Source: Homoserinimonas sp044769865
GTDB taxonomy: Bacteria; Actinomycetota; Actinomycetes; Actinomycetales; Microbacteriaceae
Direction: 5' to 3'
Assembly (NCBI RefSeq): GCF_044769865.1
Contig: NZ_JBIZWA010000001.1
Coordinates: 806,001-870,000, forward strand
DNA length: 64,000 nucleotides
Part shown: in pieces, positions 52,551 through 60,429 of the stretch
Layout of the letters: each line of letters opens with the position of its first letter
How positions within the stretch are numbered: position 1 is the first letter of the stretch
Made by a program: the position numbers and the translations under genes
Notes under the pieces: generated by a model
What the model was told of the DNA's origin: nothing
Databases searched by the model: none
Seen by the model: only the letters and a program-made list of their open reading frames with translations

Positions 52551-52994
52551 ATGGCGTCGAAGACGACCGCGGTGTCGGCATGGGAGGCGCTCTTTCGCGC
52601 CCAGGTCACCGTCATGCGACAGCTCGGACGCGAGTTTCCGACCGACGAGATCTCGCTCACCGAGTACGACGTGCTCTTCAACCTGTCGCGACAGCCCACG
52701 CGAGCCCTGCGCATCCGTGACCTTGTCGCAGACCTGCTCATCACCCAGCCGAGCGTCAGCCGGCTCGTCGACCGCCTCGCCGCCCGAGGGCTCATCGAGA
52801 AGCGCCCAGACCCGAAGGATGCGCGCGGGGTCATCGTCTCGCTCACCGACGCGGGGTTCGAGCTGTTCCGTCGCGTCGCCGTCGCCCACATGGAGTCGAT
52901 CAGTACGCACGTCGGCGCCGCGCTCGACGATGAGGAGCTGCAGCAGCTGGAAGCGTTGTGCGAGAAGCTGCGAAGCGGAGTCAAGCAGAAATAG
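52551..52994 (+). CDS. MarR-family transcriptional regulator
   Basis: 147 aa. Winged helix LTEYDVLFNLSRQPTRALRI, DLLITQPSVSRLVDRLAARG (recognition helix) and KRPDPKDARGVIVSLTDAG (wing) between dimerisation helices. Ligand unknown. Strong AGAAGGGG before ATG. Stands alone on its strand between a terminator and the two-component system, so it probably acts on itself or distant genes. Confidence 0.9.
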   Translation: MASKTTAVSAWEALFRAQVTVMRQLGREFPTDEISLTEYDVLFNLSRQPTRALRIRDLVADLLITQPSVSRLVDRLAARGLIEKRPDPKDARGVIVSLTDAGFELFRRVAVAHMESISTHVGAALDDEELQQLEALCEKLRSGVKQK

Positions 52995-53101
52995 GCGGGT
53001 CGTCACTGCGCGGGCGCGAGCGCCTGCCCGTCTCCCCGGGCAGTAGCGGGCTTACTCCCGTGGGCGGATGCGGTGCGCGCCCCCGCGAGTAGCATTCGAG
53101 C

Positions 53102-54328
53102 ATGACAGCGCCCCCGCTCGGTGCCGGCGGCTCCGACAACGCGTGGGAGCTGGCTGGGGCGCGTCCGCGACCATCCCCGCGCGCCCGCCTGCGGCTGCCT
53201 GTCGCGATCTCGCTGCTCATCCAGGTCCCCGGGGCGCTCTTCGGATGGCGTGGCCCCGGCCCCCGCGCAGGTAGCCCCTCATTCGCCCTGAGCGCGGACT
53301 GGCCGCTCGCCCTCGTGATCACCGTCGTCGCGTGCCTGGCGCTCCTCGCCGCGCGGCGCTGGCCTGGGCCGGTTGTCGCGTTCGTCACTGCGGCTGCGAT
53401 CGCTGACCTGCTCCTTCGCCCCGAGACACCCGGGCCGCCCTTCGTCGCCCTCGCCTTCGCGATCGTCGGGGCGATCGCCCGCAACGCCCGAGTGTGGGCC
53501 TGGGTCTCGGCCGGAGTCATGTGGGCAGCCGTGCTCCTCGCCTCGCTCGCTCTGGAACTCGCTCCGAGCCGGGTCGCGTTCTCGACGCTCGGGGTGTTGG
53601 CGGTGCTGGGCATCGGCGAGGCGGTGCGTGCCCGACGGGAGCGCGCGGCCGCCTATCGCCGCGCGATCGCGCAACGCCGCCAGACAGCGGCCGAAGCGGA
53701 ACGCGTGCGCATCGCCCGCGAACTGCACGACGTGCTCGCCCACTCCCTGAGCTCGATCAATGTGCAGGCTGGCGTGGGACTCCACCTCATCGAGCGCGAT
53801 CCCGCGGCGGGCGCTGCGGCGCTTGCCGAGATCAAGGCGGCGAGCAGGGTCGCGCTCGATGAGGTTCGTTCAGTCCTGGGGGTGCTGCGGTCGGACGGCT
53901 CCCCCGCCTCGCCGCTGGCCCCGGAGCCGGAGCTCTCGCAGCTGGAGCGACTCGCGGCATCCGTCACGGCGCAGGGCCTCTCCATCGACTTGGAGGTGGA
54001 GCCCGAGTCGCTGCAGCACGACGCACCCCGGCCGATCCAGCTCGCGCTCTACCGGATCGTGCAGGAGTCGCTCACCAACGTCGTGCGGCACGCGCAGGCG
54101 AAACACGTGCGGGTGAGCGTGCGAGCGAATGCCACGCACTACATCGCGGAGATCGTGGACGACGGCGCCCCCACGACCGCCGCCGACACTGCGGGCGGCG
54201 GGCGGGGCCTGCTCGGCATGCGGGAACGCGCAACGCTCCTGGGCGGCACCCTCGAGGCCGGCCCGCAGCCGGGCGGCGGCTTCCGCGTGCGCGCCCGCAT
54301 CCCGAGACCTGAGGAGGAGCAGTCATGA
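53102..54328 (+). CDS. Two-component sensor histidine kinase (NarL/DesK class)
   Basis: 408 aa. About four to five N-terminal membrane helices (residues 35-175), HisKA_3 dimerisation with phosphoacceptor His209 in RIARELHDVLAHSLSSINVQ, and a C-terminal HATPase with QESLTNVVRHAQA and GRGLLGMRERATLLGG. The signal is unknown; a short external surface suggests membrane sensing. Leaderless ATG 53102: TAGCAT, 6 nt. Overlaps the response regulator gene by 4 nt (ATGA). Confidence 0.92.
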   Translation: MTAPPLGAGGSDNAWELAGARPRPSPRARLRLPVAISLLIQVPGALFGWRGPGPRAGSPSFALSADWPLALVITVVACLALLAARRWPGPVVAFVTAAAIADLLLRPETPGPPFVALAFAIVGAIARNARVWAWVSAGVMWAAVLLASLALELAPSRVAFSTLGVLAVLGIGEAVRARRERAAAYRRAIAQRRQTAAEAERVRIARELHDVLAHSLSSINVQAGVGLHLIERDPAAGAAALAEIKAASRVALDEVRSVLGVLRSDGSPASPLAPEPELSQLERLAASVTAQGLSIDLEVEPESLQHDAPRPIQLALYRIVQESLTNVVRHAQAKHVRVSVRANATHYIAEIVDDGAPTTAADTAGGGRGLLGMRERATLLGGTLEAGPQPGGGFRVRARIPRPEEEQS

Positions 54329-54990
54329 TCACGGTCGCGATCGCGGACGACCAGCAGCTCATCCGGGCCGGGTTCCGCAGCCTGCTGAGCGCCGAGCCGG
54401 ACATCACGGTCGTCGGCGAGGCCGCCACGGGCACGGATGCTGTGGCCCTCGTCACGCGCACCGCCCCCGATGTCGTGCTGATGGACATCCGCATGCCCGA
54501 CGGCGACGGGCTGGCCGCAACCGAGCAGATCGTGGCCGATCCCGCCCTCGCGGGCACGCACGTCGTCATCCTCACGACCTTCGAGCTGGACGACTACGTC
54601 ACCCGGGCGATCCGCGCCGGGGCGAGCGGCTTCCTCGTCAAGGACACGGAACCCGTCGAACTCATCCGGGCGATCCGCGTCGTCGCGGCCGGCGATGCGC
54701 TGCTGAGCCCGAGCATCACCCGCCGCCTGCTCGAACGCGTGGCGGGCGACCTCCAGGACTCCGTCGACACCGCCGCCCTCGACGTGCTCACCGAGCGGGA
54801 ACGCGAGGTGCTCGCGCTCGTGGGCCAGGGCCGCACCAACGCTGAGATCGCCGAGGAGCTGTTCCTCAGCCCCCTCACCTCCAAGACCCACGTGTCGCGC
54901 ATCATGACCAAGCTGGGCGCGCGCGACCGCGTGCAACTCGTCATCGCCGCCTACGACGCCGGGCTCGTGAAGCCGGCGCACCGGGAGTAG
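54325..54990 (+). CDS. LuxR-type response regulator
   Basis: 221 aa. Receiver domain with acidic pocket ADDQQ and phosphoacceptor Asp54 in VLMDIRMPDGDG, the conserved Lys in SGFLVKDTEP, then a C-terminal helix-turn-helix LTEREREVLALVGQGRTNAE and SPLTSKTHVSRIMTKLGARD. Partner of the overlapping kinase. Targets not evident; the SHOCT protein 130 bp downstream is a candidate. Confidence 0.94.
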   Translation: MITVAIADDQQLIRAGFRSLLSAEPDITVVGEAATGTDAVALVTRTAPDVVLMDIRMPDGDGLAATEQIVADPALAGTHVVILTTFELDDYVTRAIRAGASGFLVKDTEPVELIRAIRVVAAGDALLSPSITRRLLERVAGDLQDSVDTAALDVLTEREREVLALVGQGRTNAEIAEELFLSPLTSKTHVSRIMTKLGARDRVQLVIAAYDAGLVKPAHRE

Positions 54991-55118
54991 TCGGGCGGCT
55001 CGCCTACTGCGTCGGGAGTGCGACAGGTGCCTCCCCCGGGCCGATTCGCCGCGGCATCCGCCGGACGAGTCTTGTCACGCGGGCTCGAGAGGCGAACCCG
55101 CGACGAAAGGACCACGCG

Positions 55119-55394
55119 ATGACCGACGCACTCACGACCCTTGCAATGCACGGCGGACCGTTCACCGATGGAGGCGGGCCGGGGTGGCTGTTCTTCTTCA
55201 TTCCCCTCTTCTGGATCGGCCTCCTCGTGCTGCTGTTCACGCTGGCGGGGCGGCGCTGGAGGAAGAACGGTGGCCCGTGGCGGATGCAGGGCTCACCCGA
55301 GCACACGCTCGGCGACCGCTACGCGCGCGGCGAGATCGACGAGACCGAGTACCGCAGCCGCCTCGAGGTGCTGCGTGCCGGGAGGAAGGGCTGA
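55119..55394 (+). CDS. Small SHOCT-domain membrane protein
   Basis: 91 aa. One membrane helix (about 22-44, WLFFFIPLFWIGLLVLLFTL), a basic linker, then the C-terminal SHOCT motif LGDRYARGEIDETEYRSRLEVL. SHOCT domains are oligomerisation modules. GAAAGGA before ATG 55119. Function unknown. Downstream of the two-component system and possibly controlled by it. Confidence 0.8.
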   Translation: MTDALTTLAMHGGPFTDGGGPGWLFFFIPLFWIGLLVLLFTLAGRRWRKNGGPWRMQGSPEHTLGDRYARGEIDETEYRSRLEVLRAGRKG

Positions 55395-55416
55395 CGCTGC
55401 GCCCGGAGCATGAAGA

Positions 55417-55445
55417 AGGGCCCCAGCGAAACTCGCTGGGGCCCT
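55417..55445 (-). terminator. Terminator of tRNA-Arg, shared with the SHOCT gene
   Basis: AGGGCCCCAGCGA (55417-55429), loop AAC, TCGCTGGGGCCCT (55433-55445): perfect 13-bp stem between convergent units. Confidence 0.75.
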
Positions 55446-55452
55446 CTGCCTG

Positions 55453-55525
55453 TGCGCCCGAAGGGACTCGAACCCCTAACCTTCTGATCCGTAGTCAGAT
55501 GCTCTATCCATTGAGCTACGGGCGC
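55453..55525 (-). tRNA. tRNA-Arg (anticodon ACG)
   Basis: 73 nt. Acceptor GCGCCCG pairs with CGGGCGC, discriminator A. D-arm GCTCAATGGATAGAGC, anticodon loop CTACGGA in stem TCTGA/TCAGA, T-loop GGTTCGAGTCC. CCA not encoded. Its A34 is the substrate of TadA encoded at 50166. Confidence 0.96.
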
Positions 55526-55587
55526 ATGTCGGGTCAAAACCCAACTGAATGACTATATCAGGCCCTGCGGGCAGGTTCGAACCGGCA

Positions 55588-55649
55588 CCCGAGTGGCCAA
55601 AGTTTCGGGCACCCGGGGGGGGTCTTGGCGCAAACTTTGGCCACTCGGG
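55588..55649. repeat. Palindromic element at the 3' end of csoR
   Basis: CCCGAGTGGCCAAAGTTT (55588-55605) and its exact complement (55632-55649), 18 bp, 26-nt loop, 13 bp past the csoR stop. Same core as 29933-29986. Confidence 0.75.
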
Positions 55650-55662
55650 GAACTCGGCCGGG

Positions 55663-55944
55663 TTACGAGCGCACGAGCCTGGCGATCGCCGCCGATGCCT
55701 CCGCGATCTTCTGGTCTGCGACTTCCCCGCCCTCGCGGGTCGCTTCGGCGACGCAGTGCTTGAGGTGGTCGTCGAGCAGCGCCAAGGCGACCGTCTCAAG
55801 CGCCTTAGTCGCGGCCGAGACCTGCGTCAGCACGTCGATGCAGTAGGCGTCCTCGTCGATCATGCGGTGGATGCCGCGAACCTGGCCCTCCGCGCGACGG
55901 AGGCGCTTGAGCAACTGCTCCTTGTGTTCTTCATATCCATGCAC
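55663..55944 (-). CDS. csoR: Copper-sensing repressor CsoR
   Basis: 93 aa, all-helical DUF156 fold. Copper ligands Cys35 (DEDAYCIDVL), His60 and Cys64 (DDHLKHCV) match the Cys-His-Cys triad of CsoR. RAEGQVRGIHRMI is the family N-terminal signature. GTG 55944 is chosen for the leaderless promoter TGGACA, 17 bp, TATAAA, 7 nt. Divergent from copZ-copA and expected to bind the palindrome at 55955-55971. Confidence 0.93.
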   Translation of the reverse strand: MHGYEEHKEQLLKRLRRAEGQVRGIHRMIDEDAYCIDVLTQVSAATKALETVALALLDDHLKHCVAEATREGGEVADQKIAEASAAIARLVRS

Positions 55945-55945
55945 A

Positions 55946-55974
55946 TTGTCTTTTATACCCCCTGGGGGTATGGT
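55946..55974 (+). promoter_or_regulatory. copZ promoter
   Basis: TTGTCT (55946-55951), 17 bp, TATGGT (55969-55974), then 7 nt to ATG 55982: leaderless geometry. Confidence 0.6.
55955..55971. promoter_or_regulatory. CsoR operator
   Basis: ATACCCCCTGGGGGTAT, an inverted repeat about a central T with the poly-C/poly-G core known for CsoR sites. It occupies the spacers of both the csoR and copZ promoters and touches both -10 boxes. Confidence 0.85.
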
Positions 55975-55981
55975 TGTCCAC

Positions 55982-56200
55982 ATGAAGACCGAATACAGCG
56001 TGAGTGGAATGACCTGCGAGCACTGCGTCGCATCCGTCAAGCAGGAAGTCTCGAAGATCGACGGCGTCAGCACGGTTGACGTCGATCTCTCCTCGGGACT
56101 CGTGACCGTCGAGAGCGCATCTGCCCTCGACGCGGAGGCCGTCGCGGCGGCGATCGACGAGGCCGGCTACGAGCTGAGCGACTCGCCAGCAGCGCCATGA
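55982..56200 (+). CDS. copZ: Copper chaperone CopZ
   Basis: 72 aa HMA domain with the copper-binding GMTCEHC near residue 10 and VDLSSGLVTVES later. Carries Cu(I) to the CopA ATPase encoded next, with which it overlaps by 4 nt (ATGA). ATG 55982 is preferred over ATG 55970, which lies inside the operator. Induced when CsoR leaves the shared operator. Confidence 0.92.
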   Translation: MKTEYSVSGMTCEHCVASVKQEVSKIDGVSTVDVDLSSGLVTVESASALDAEAVAAAIDEAGYELSDSPAAP

Positions 56201-58458
56201 CCCCGCAGCCCGCGACATCCGGGCTCATCGACCTGGACCTCGCAGTACAGGGGATGACGTGCGCCTCGTGCGCCGCCCGCGTCGAGAAGCGACTCAACAA
56301 GCTCGAGGGCGTTGAGGCATCCGTCAACTACGCGACGGAGAAGGCGAGCGTGCGGTTCCCCGAGACGCTCGACCCCGCGCTGCTCGTCGCCGAGGTCGAG
56401 AAGGCCGGCTACACAGCGCAACTGCCGCCACCCCCGCGCGAGCAGCACGACCCGCACGCCGAGCACATGGCCGACCTCGGCGAGCGCGAGCTGTCATCGC
56501 TCAAGCACCGGCTCATCGTGAGCGCGATCCTCGCCGTGCCCGTCGTCGTGCTCGCGATGGTGCCCGCATGGCAGTTCACCTACTGGCAGTGGCTCTCCCT
56601 GACCCTCACGGCGCCCGTCGTCGTGTGGGGCGGGGCGCCATTCCACCGGGCGACCTGGATCAACCTGCGCCACGGCGCCGCCACCATGGACACCCTCATC
56701 ACGGTCGGCACCTTCTCGGCCCTCGCGTGGTCGCTCTACGCCCTCTTCTTCGGGCACGCGGGAATGCCGGGCATGACGCACGGCTTCGAGTTCACCCTCG
56801 AGCCCACCTCCGGCGCCGGCAACATCTACCTTGAGGTCGCCGCCGCCGTGACCGTCTTCGTGCTCGCCGGTCGCTACTTCGAGCACCGGGCAAAGCGCCG
56901 GGCCGGCGACGCGCTGCGCTCGCTCCTCGACCTGGGGGCCAAGGATGTCGCCGTCCTGCGCAACGGACAGGAACAGCGGATGCCCGTGGCCCAGCTCACC
57001 GTCGGCGACGAGTTCGTCGTGCGGCCGGGTGAGAAGGTCGCCACCGACGGTGTGGTCACCTCCGGGGCATCCGCCGTCGATCGCAGCATGCTGACGGGCG
57101 AATCGGTTCCCGTCGAGGTCGGCATCGGCGACTCGGTCGTCGGCGCGACCACCAACGTGAGCGGACGCCTCGTCGTGCGCGCGACCCGCGTCGGCACCGA
57201 CACGCAGCTTTCCCAGATGGCGCGCCTCGTGGAGCAGGCGCAGTCGGGCAAGGCCGAGGTGCAGCGCCTCGCCGACCGCATCTCGGGCATCTTCGTGCCC
57301 ATCGTCTTCGTCATCGCGGCCGTCACCCTTGCCGTGTGGCTGTTGTCGGGCGCGACCCCCGAGTTCGCCTTCACGGCGGCCGTCGCCGTGCTCATCATCG
57401 CCTGCCCGTGCGCGCTCGGACTCGCGACCCCCACCGCCCTTCTCGTCGGCACAGGGCGTGGCGCCCAGCTGGGCATCATCATCCGCGGCCCTGAAATGCT
57501 CGAATCCACCCGCCGCATCGACACGGTCGTGCTCGACAAGACCGGCACCGTCACTGAGGGGCGGATGTCGCTGGTCGAGGTGATCACAGGCGGTTCAACC
57601 ACCCGTGAAGAGGTGTTGAAGCTTGCCGGTGCGCTCGAGGCGGCGTCGGAGCATCCGATCGCCAGGGCCATCGCGGACGCCGCGTCTGCCCAGGGCGAGC
57701 TGCCCGCCCCCGAGTCGTTCGAGAACGTTGAGGGCCTCGGCGTGCAGGGCATCGTCGACGGCCACGCCGTCGTCGTCGGCAGGCCGAGCCTGCTGGCCGA
57801 CTGGGGACTCGCGCTCGATGAGACCCTCGCGGAGGCGCAGCGTGAGGCCGCGGCATCCGGTCGCACCTCAATCGCCGTCGGCTGGGACGGTGCCGCCAGG
57901 GCGGTGCTCGTCATCGCCGACACGATCAAGCCGACGAGCGCAGAGGCGATCGCCTCGCTCAAGGCGCTCGGGCTGACGCCGGTGCTGCTGACGGGCGACA
58001 ACGAGGCGGTCGCGCGCGAGGTCGGCGCCGAGGTGGGCATCGAGCAGGTGTTCGCCGATGTGCTGCCCGGCGACAAGGTGGATGTCATCACCCGTCTTCA
58101 GAGTGAGGGCCACGTCGTCGCGATGGTCGGCGACGGCATCAACGACGCCCCCGCGCTGGCGCAGGCCGACCTGGGCCTCTCGATGGGCACCGGCACCGAC
58201 ATCGCGATCGAGGCGAGCGACCTCACCCTCGTGCAGGGCGACCTGCGCTCGGTGGCGGATGCCATCCGGCTCTCCCGCAGGACGCTCGGCACCATCAAGG
58301 GCAACCTGTTCTGGGCGTTCGCATACAACGTGGCCGCGATCCCGCTCGCGGCGCTCGGGCTGCTCAACCCCATGATCGCGGGGGCGGCGATGGCGTTCTC
58401 GAGCGTGTTCGTGGTGAGCAACAGCCTGCGGCTGCGGGGGTTCACGCCGCAGCGCTAG
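56197..58458 (+). CDS. copA: Copper-exporting P1B-type ATPase
   Basis: 753 aa. One N-terminal HMA domain (GMTCASC, Cys22 and Cys25), eight membrane helices, actuator TGE in MLTGESVPVEVG, the transmembrane Cu site Cys403-Pro-Cys405 in IIACPCALGLATP, phosphorylated Asp447 in LDKTGTVTEG, the P1B His-Pro in ASEHPIARAI, GDGINDAPALAQAD, and AYNVAAIPLAALG in the last helices. Exports Cu(I). Coupled to copZ. Confidence 0.96.
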   Translation: MTPQPATSGLIDLDLAVQGMTCASCAARVEKRLNKLEGVEASVNYATEKASVRFPETLDPALLVAEVEKAGYTAQLPPPPREQHDPHAEHMADLGERELSSLKHRLIVSAILAVPVVVLAMVPAWQFTYWQWLSLTLTAPVVVWGGAPFHRATWINLRHGAATMDTLITVGTFSALAWSLYALFFGHAGMPGMTHGFEFTLEPTSGAGNIYLEVAAAVTVFVLAGRYFEHRAKRRAGDALRSLLDLGAKDVAVLRNGQEQRMPVAQLTVGDEFVVRPGEKVATDGVVTSGASAVDRSMLTGESVPVEVGIGDSVVGATTNVSGRLVVRATRVGTDTQLSQMARLVEQAQSGKAEVQRLADRISGIFVPIVFVIAAVTLAVWLLSGATPEFAFTAAVAVLIIACPCALGLATPTALLVGTGRGAQLGIIIRGPEMLESTRRIDTVVLDKTGTVTEGRMSLVEVITGGSTTREEVLKLAGALEAASEHPIARAIADAASAQGELPAPESFENVEGLGVQGIVDGHAVVVGRPSLLADWGLALDETLAEAQREAAASGRTSIAVGWDGAARAVLVIADTIKPTSAEAIASLKALGLTPVLLTGDNEAVAREVGAEVGIEQVFADVLPGDKVDVITRLQSEGHVVAMVGDGINDAPALAQADLGLSMGTGTDIAIEASDLTLVQGDLRSVADAIRLSRRTLGTIKGNLFWAFAYNVAAIPLAALGLLNPMIAGAAMAFSSVFVVSNSLRLRGFTPQR

Positions 58459-58467
58459 TTGCCTCGC

Positions 58468-58535
58468 GCGATGTGCGGGTGTGGTGGCGGTGTGCATGCT
58501 CTAGCACGCACACCGCCACCGAACCCGCACATCGC
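58468..58535. repeat. Composite palindrome, family X copy 1
   Basis: Outer arms GCGATGTGCGGGT (58468-58480) and ACCCGCACATCGC (58523-58535), 2x2 mismatch, inner arms GGTGGCGGTGTGC (58483-58495) and GCACACCGCCACC (58508-58520), loop around TCTA. Lies between the convergent copA and permease genes. The inner 38 bp are 30/38 identical to 61771-61808. Confidence 0.8.
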
Positions 58536-58553
58536 AGGTGTTGCGGCATCCGC

Positions 58554-59474
58554 TCAGCCCTTCACGGCGCCCTGCGTGACGCCCTCCATGACCCAGCGCT
58601 GCGTGAAGAGGTAGACGATGATCGCGGGCGCCATCGCCATCAGATACGACGCGAACGACACGTTGTAGTTGTTGCTGAACTGGGTCTGGAACATGTTCTG
58701 CACGACCGGCAGCGTCTGCAGGCCGGGGTCGGAGATGATGAGCGACGGCATCATGAAGTCGTTCCAGGAGGCGAGGAACGCGAAGATGCCGACCGTCGCT
58801 GCCATGGGTGCGAGCAGCGGGAAGATCAGCTGCCAGAACGTCTGCCAGGTCGTGGCCCCGTCGATGCGCGCGCTCTCCTCCAGCTCATCGGGGATCGATC
58901 GCAGGAAAGCCGTGAACAGCAGGATGCTGAACGATAGCTGGAACATGATGTGCAGCAGCGCGACCCCGGCAGGATTATCGAGCCCCGCGAGGCCCGTGAG
59001 CTGGATCTGCGGCAGCGCCACCACAGGGAACGGCAGGAACATCGCCGCCAGCAGGTAGAAGAACGACCAGCGGAACAGCCTCCTCTCCCAGTTGCGGGTG
59101 ATTGCGAAGGATGCCGCGGCCGCGAGCACGACCGTGCCGACGACGGTCACCACCGTGATGAGCGTCGACACCGTGAAGGCGACCGGGAAGTCGGTGAGTT
59201 CCCACGCGGTGACGAAACCATCCACGCTGAATGGCGCGGGTATGGCGAAGGCATTGCCGTCGACCGCCTGCCCCGTCGTCTTGAACGACATCGCGATCGT
59301 CACATAGAGCGGCACGAGCACGGTGAGCGCGCACAGGAACAGGATGATCGTGCCCGGCCAGTTGACCCGCTCGGCACCCACCCTTCCGCGCCGCCGGTTC
59401 TGCACTCCCCCGGGCTTCTCCGGGTCGATCGCGTTGGCCTCCCGCGCCGCAGCGGCGGGCTGTGTCTGCGTCAT
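58554..59474 (-). CDS. Sugar ABC importer permease (MalG/UgpE type)
   Basis: 306 aa, six membrane helices. EAA loop EESARIDGATTWQTFWQLIFPLL read in parts. The C-terminus QRWVMEGVTQGAVKG is typical of the CUT1 family. Last gene of a three-gene importer operon; its start shares one base with the preceding stop. No ATPase gene. Substrate unknown. Confidence 0.9.
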   Translation of the reverse strand: MTQTQPAAAAREANAIDPEKPGGVQNRRRGRVGAERVNWPGTIILFLCALTVLVPLYVTIAMSFKTTGQAVDGNAFAIPAPFSVDGFVTAWELTDFPVAFTVSTLITVVTVVGTVVLAAAASFAITRNWERRLFRWSFFYLLAAMFLPFPVVALPQIQLTGLAGLDNPAGVALLHIMFQLSFSILLFTAFLRSIPDELEESARIDGATTWQTFWQLIFPLLAPMAATVGIFAFLASWNDFMMPSLIISDPGLQTLPVVQNMFQTQFSNNYNVSFASYLMAMAPAIIVYLFTQRWVMEGVTQGAVKG

Positions 59475-60418
59475 CAGAGCACGCTCCTTCCCCGGGTCAC
59501 CCGCAGTTGCGCGAGGGCGATCACGACCGCGATGACGAAGAAGATCGTCGCGTTCGCCATCTGGTACGCGTAGTCACCGCTGGTGAAGCCGGTCACGATC
59601 GTCATGGCGATCGAGCGGGTTGCCGTGCCGGGCCCGCCGTTGGTGAGGCCGACGATGATGTCGTAGGCGTTCAGGTAGTTCTTGAACCCCAGGATGACGT
59701 TGATGACCACATACCCGGCCACGAGTGGCAGGGTGATGCGGAAGAACTGCTGCCGCTTGCCCGCTCCATCGATGTCCGCCGCCTCATAGACGTCGCCGGG
59801 GATCGACAGCAGCCCGGCGATGTAGATCAGCAGGGTGCCGGGGATCGCCTGCCATGCGGTGACGATCACGATCGCCAGCCACGCGAGGTCGGGGTTGGCG
59901 AGGATGCTCTGGGTGAGCCATCCGATTCCGGTTGCCGCACCGAACTCCGGCAGCGAGTTGGAGAAGAGGAAGTTGAAGACGTAGGCGATGACGATGCCCG
60001 AGATCACCATGGGGATCACGAAGACCGTGCGCAGCGCCGTCTTGAACCGGATGCGCGACACCAGCAGCACCGCCAGGAACAGCGCGATCACGTTGACGAG
60101 GATCACCGTGACAGCCGCGAAGCCGAAGGTGAAGCCGTAGCTGGCCCAGATCGCCGGGTCGGAGAACACCGCCACGTAGTTGGTGACGCCGATGAACTCC
60201 CAGTCGCCGAAGCCGATCGAGTTGGTGAGGCTGAAGAAGATGCCGATCACGGCGGGCAGCGTGATGCAGAGGGTGAAGAGGATGAGCGCCGGGAGGAGGA
60301 ACGCGTAGTACACCGGGTCGACCCCACGCCGCCGGCCCGCCTTGGTCGACCGGAGGGTGCGAATGGCGCCGCTTGAGGCATCCGGTGTCGTGATTGCGGT
60401 GGTGCTGTCGCTCGTCAT
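59474..60418 (-). CDS. Sugar ABC importer permease (MalF/UgpA type, short)
   Basis: 314 aa, six membrane helices, no periplasmic insert, unlike the MalF-like protein at 3232. EAA loop YEAADIDGAGKRQQFFRITL. ATG 60418 is chosen to fit the family start after a Ser/Thr-rich tail; the frame stays open upstream into the binding-protein gene. Forms a heterodimer with the 58554 product. Confidence 0.9.
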   Translation of the reverse strand: MTSDSTTAITTPDASSGAIRTLRSTKAGRRRGVDPVYYAFLLPALILFTLCITLPAVIGIFFSLTNSIGFGDWEFIGVTNYVAVFSDPAIWASYGFTFGFAAVTVILVNVIALFLAVLLVSRIRFKTALRTVFVIPMVISGIVIAYVFNFLFSNSLPEFGAATGIGWLTQSILANPDLAWLAIVIVTAWQAIPGTLLIYIAGLLSIPGDVYEAADIDGAGKRQQFFRITLPLVAGYVVINVILGFKNYLNAYDIIVGLTNGGPGTATRSIAMTIVTGFTSGDYAYQMANATIFFVIAVVIALAQLRVTRGRSVL

Positions 60419-60429
60419 CGTCGCATTCC

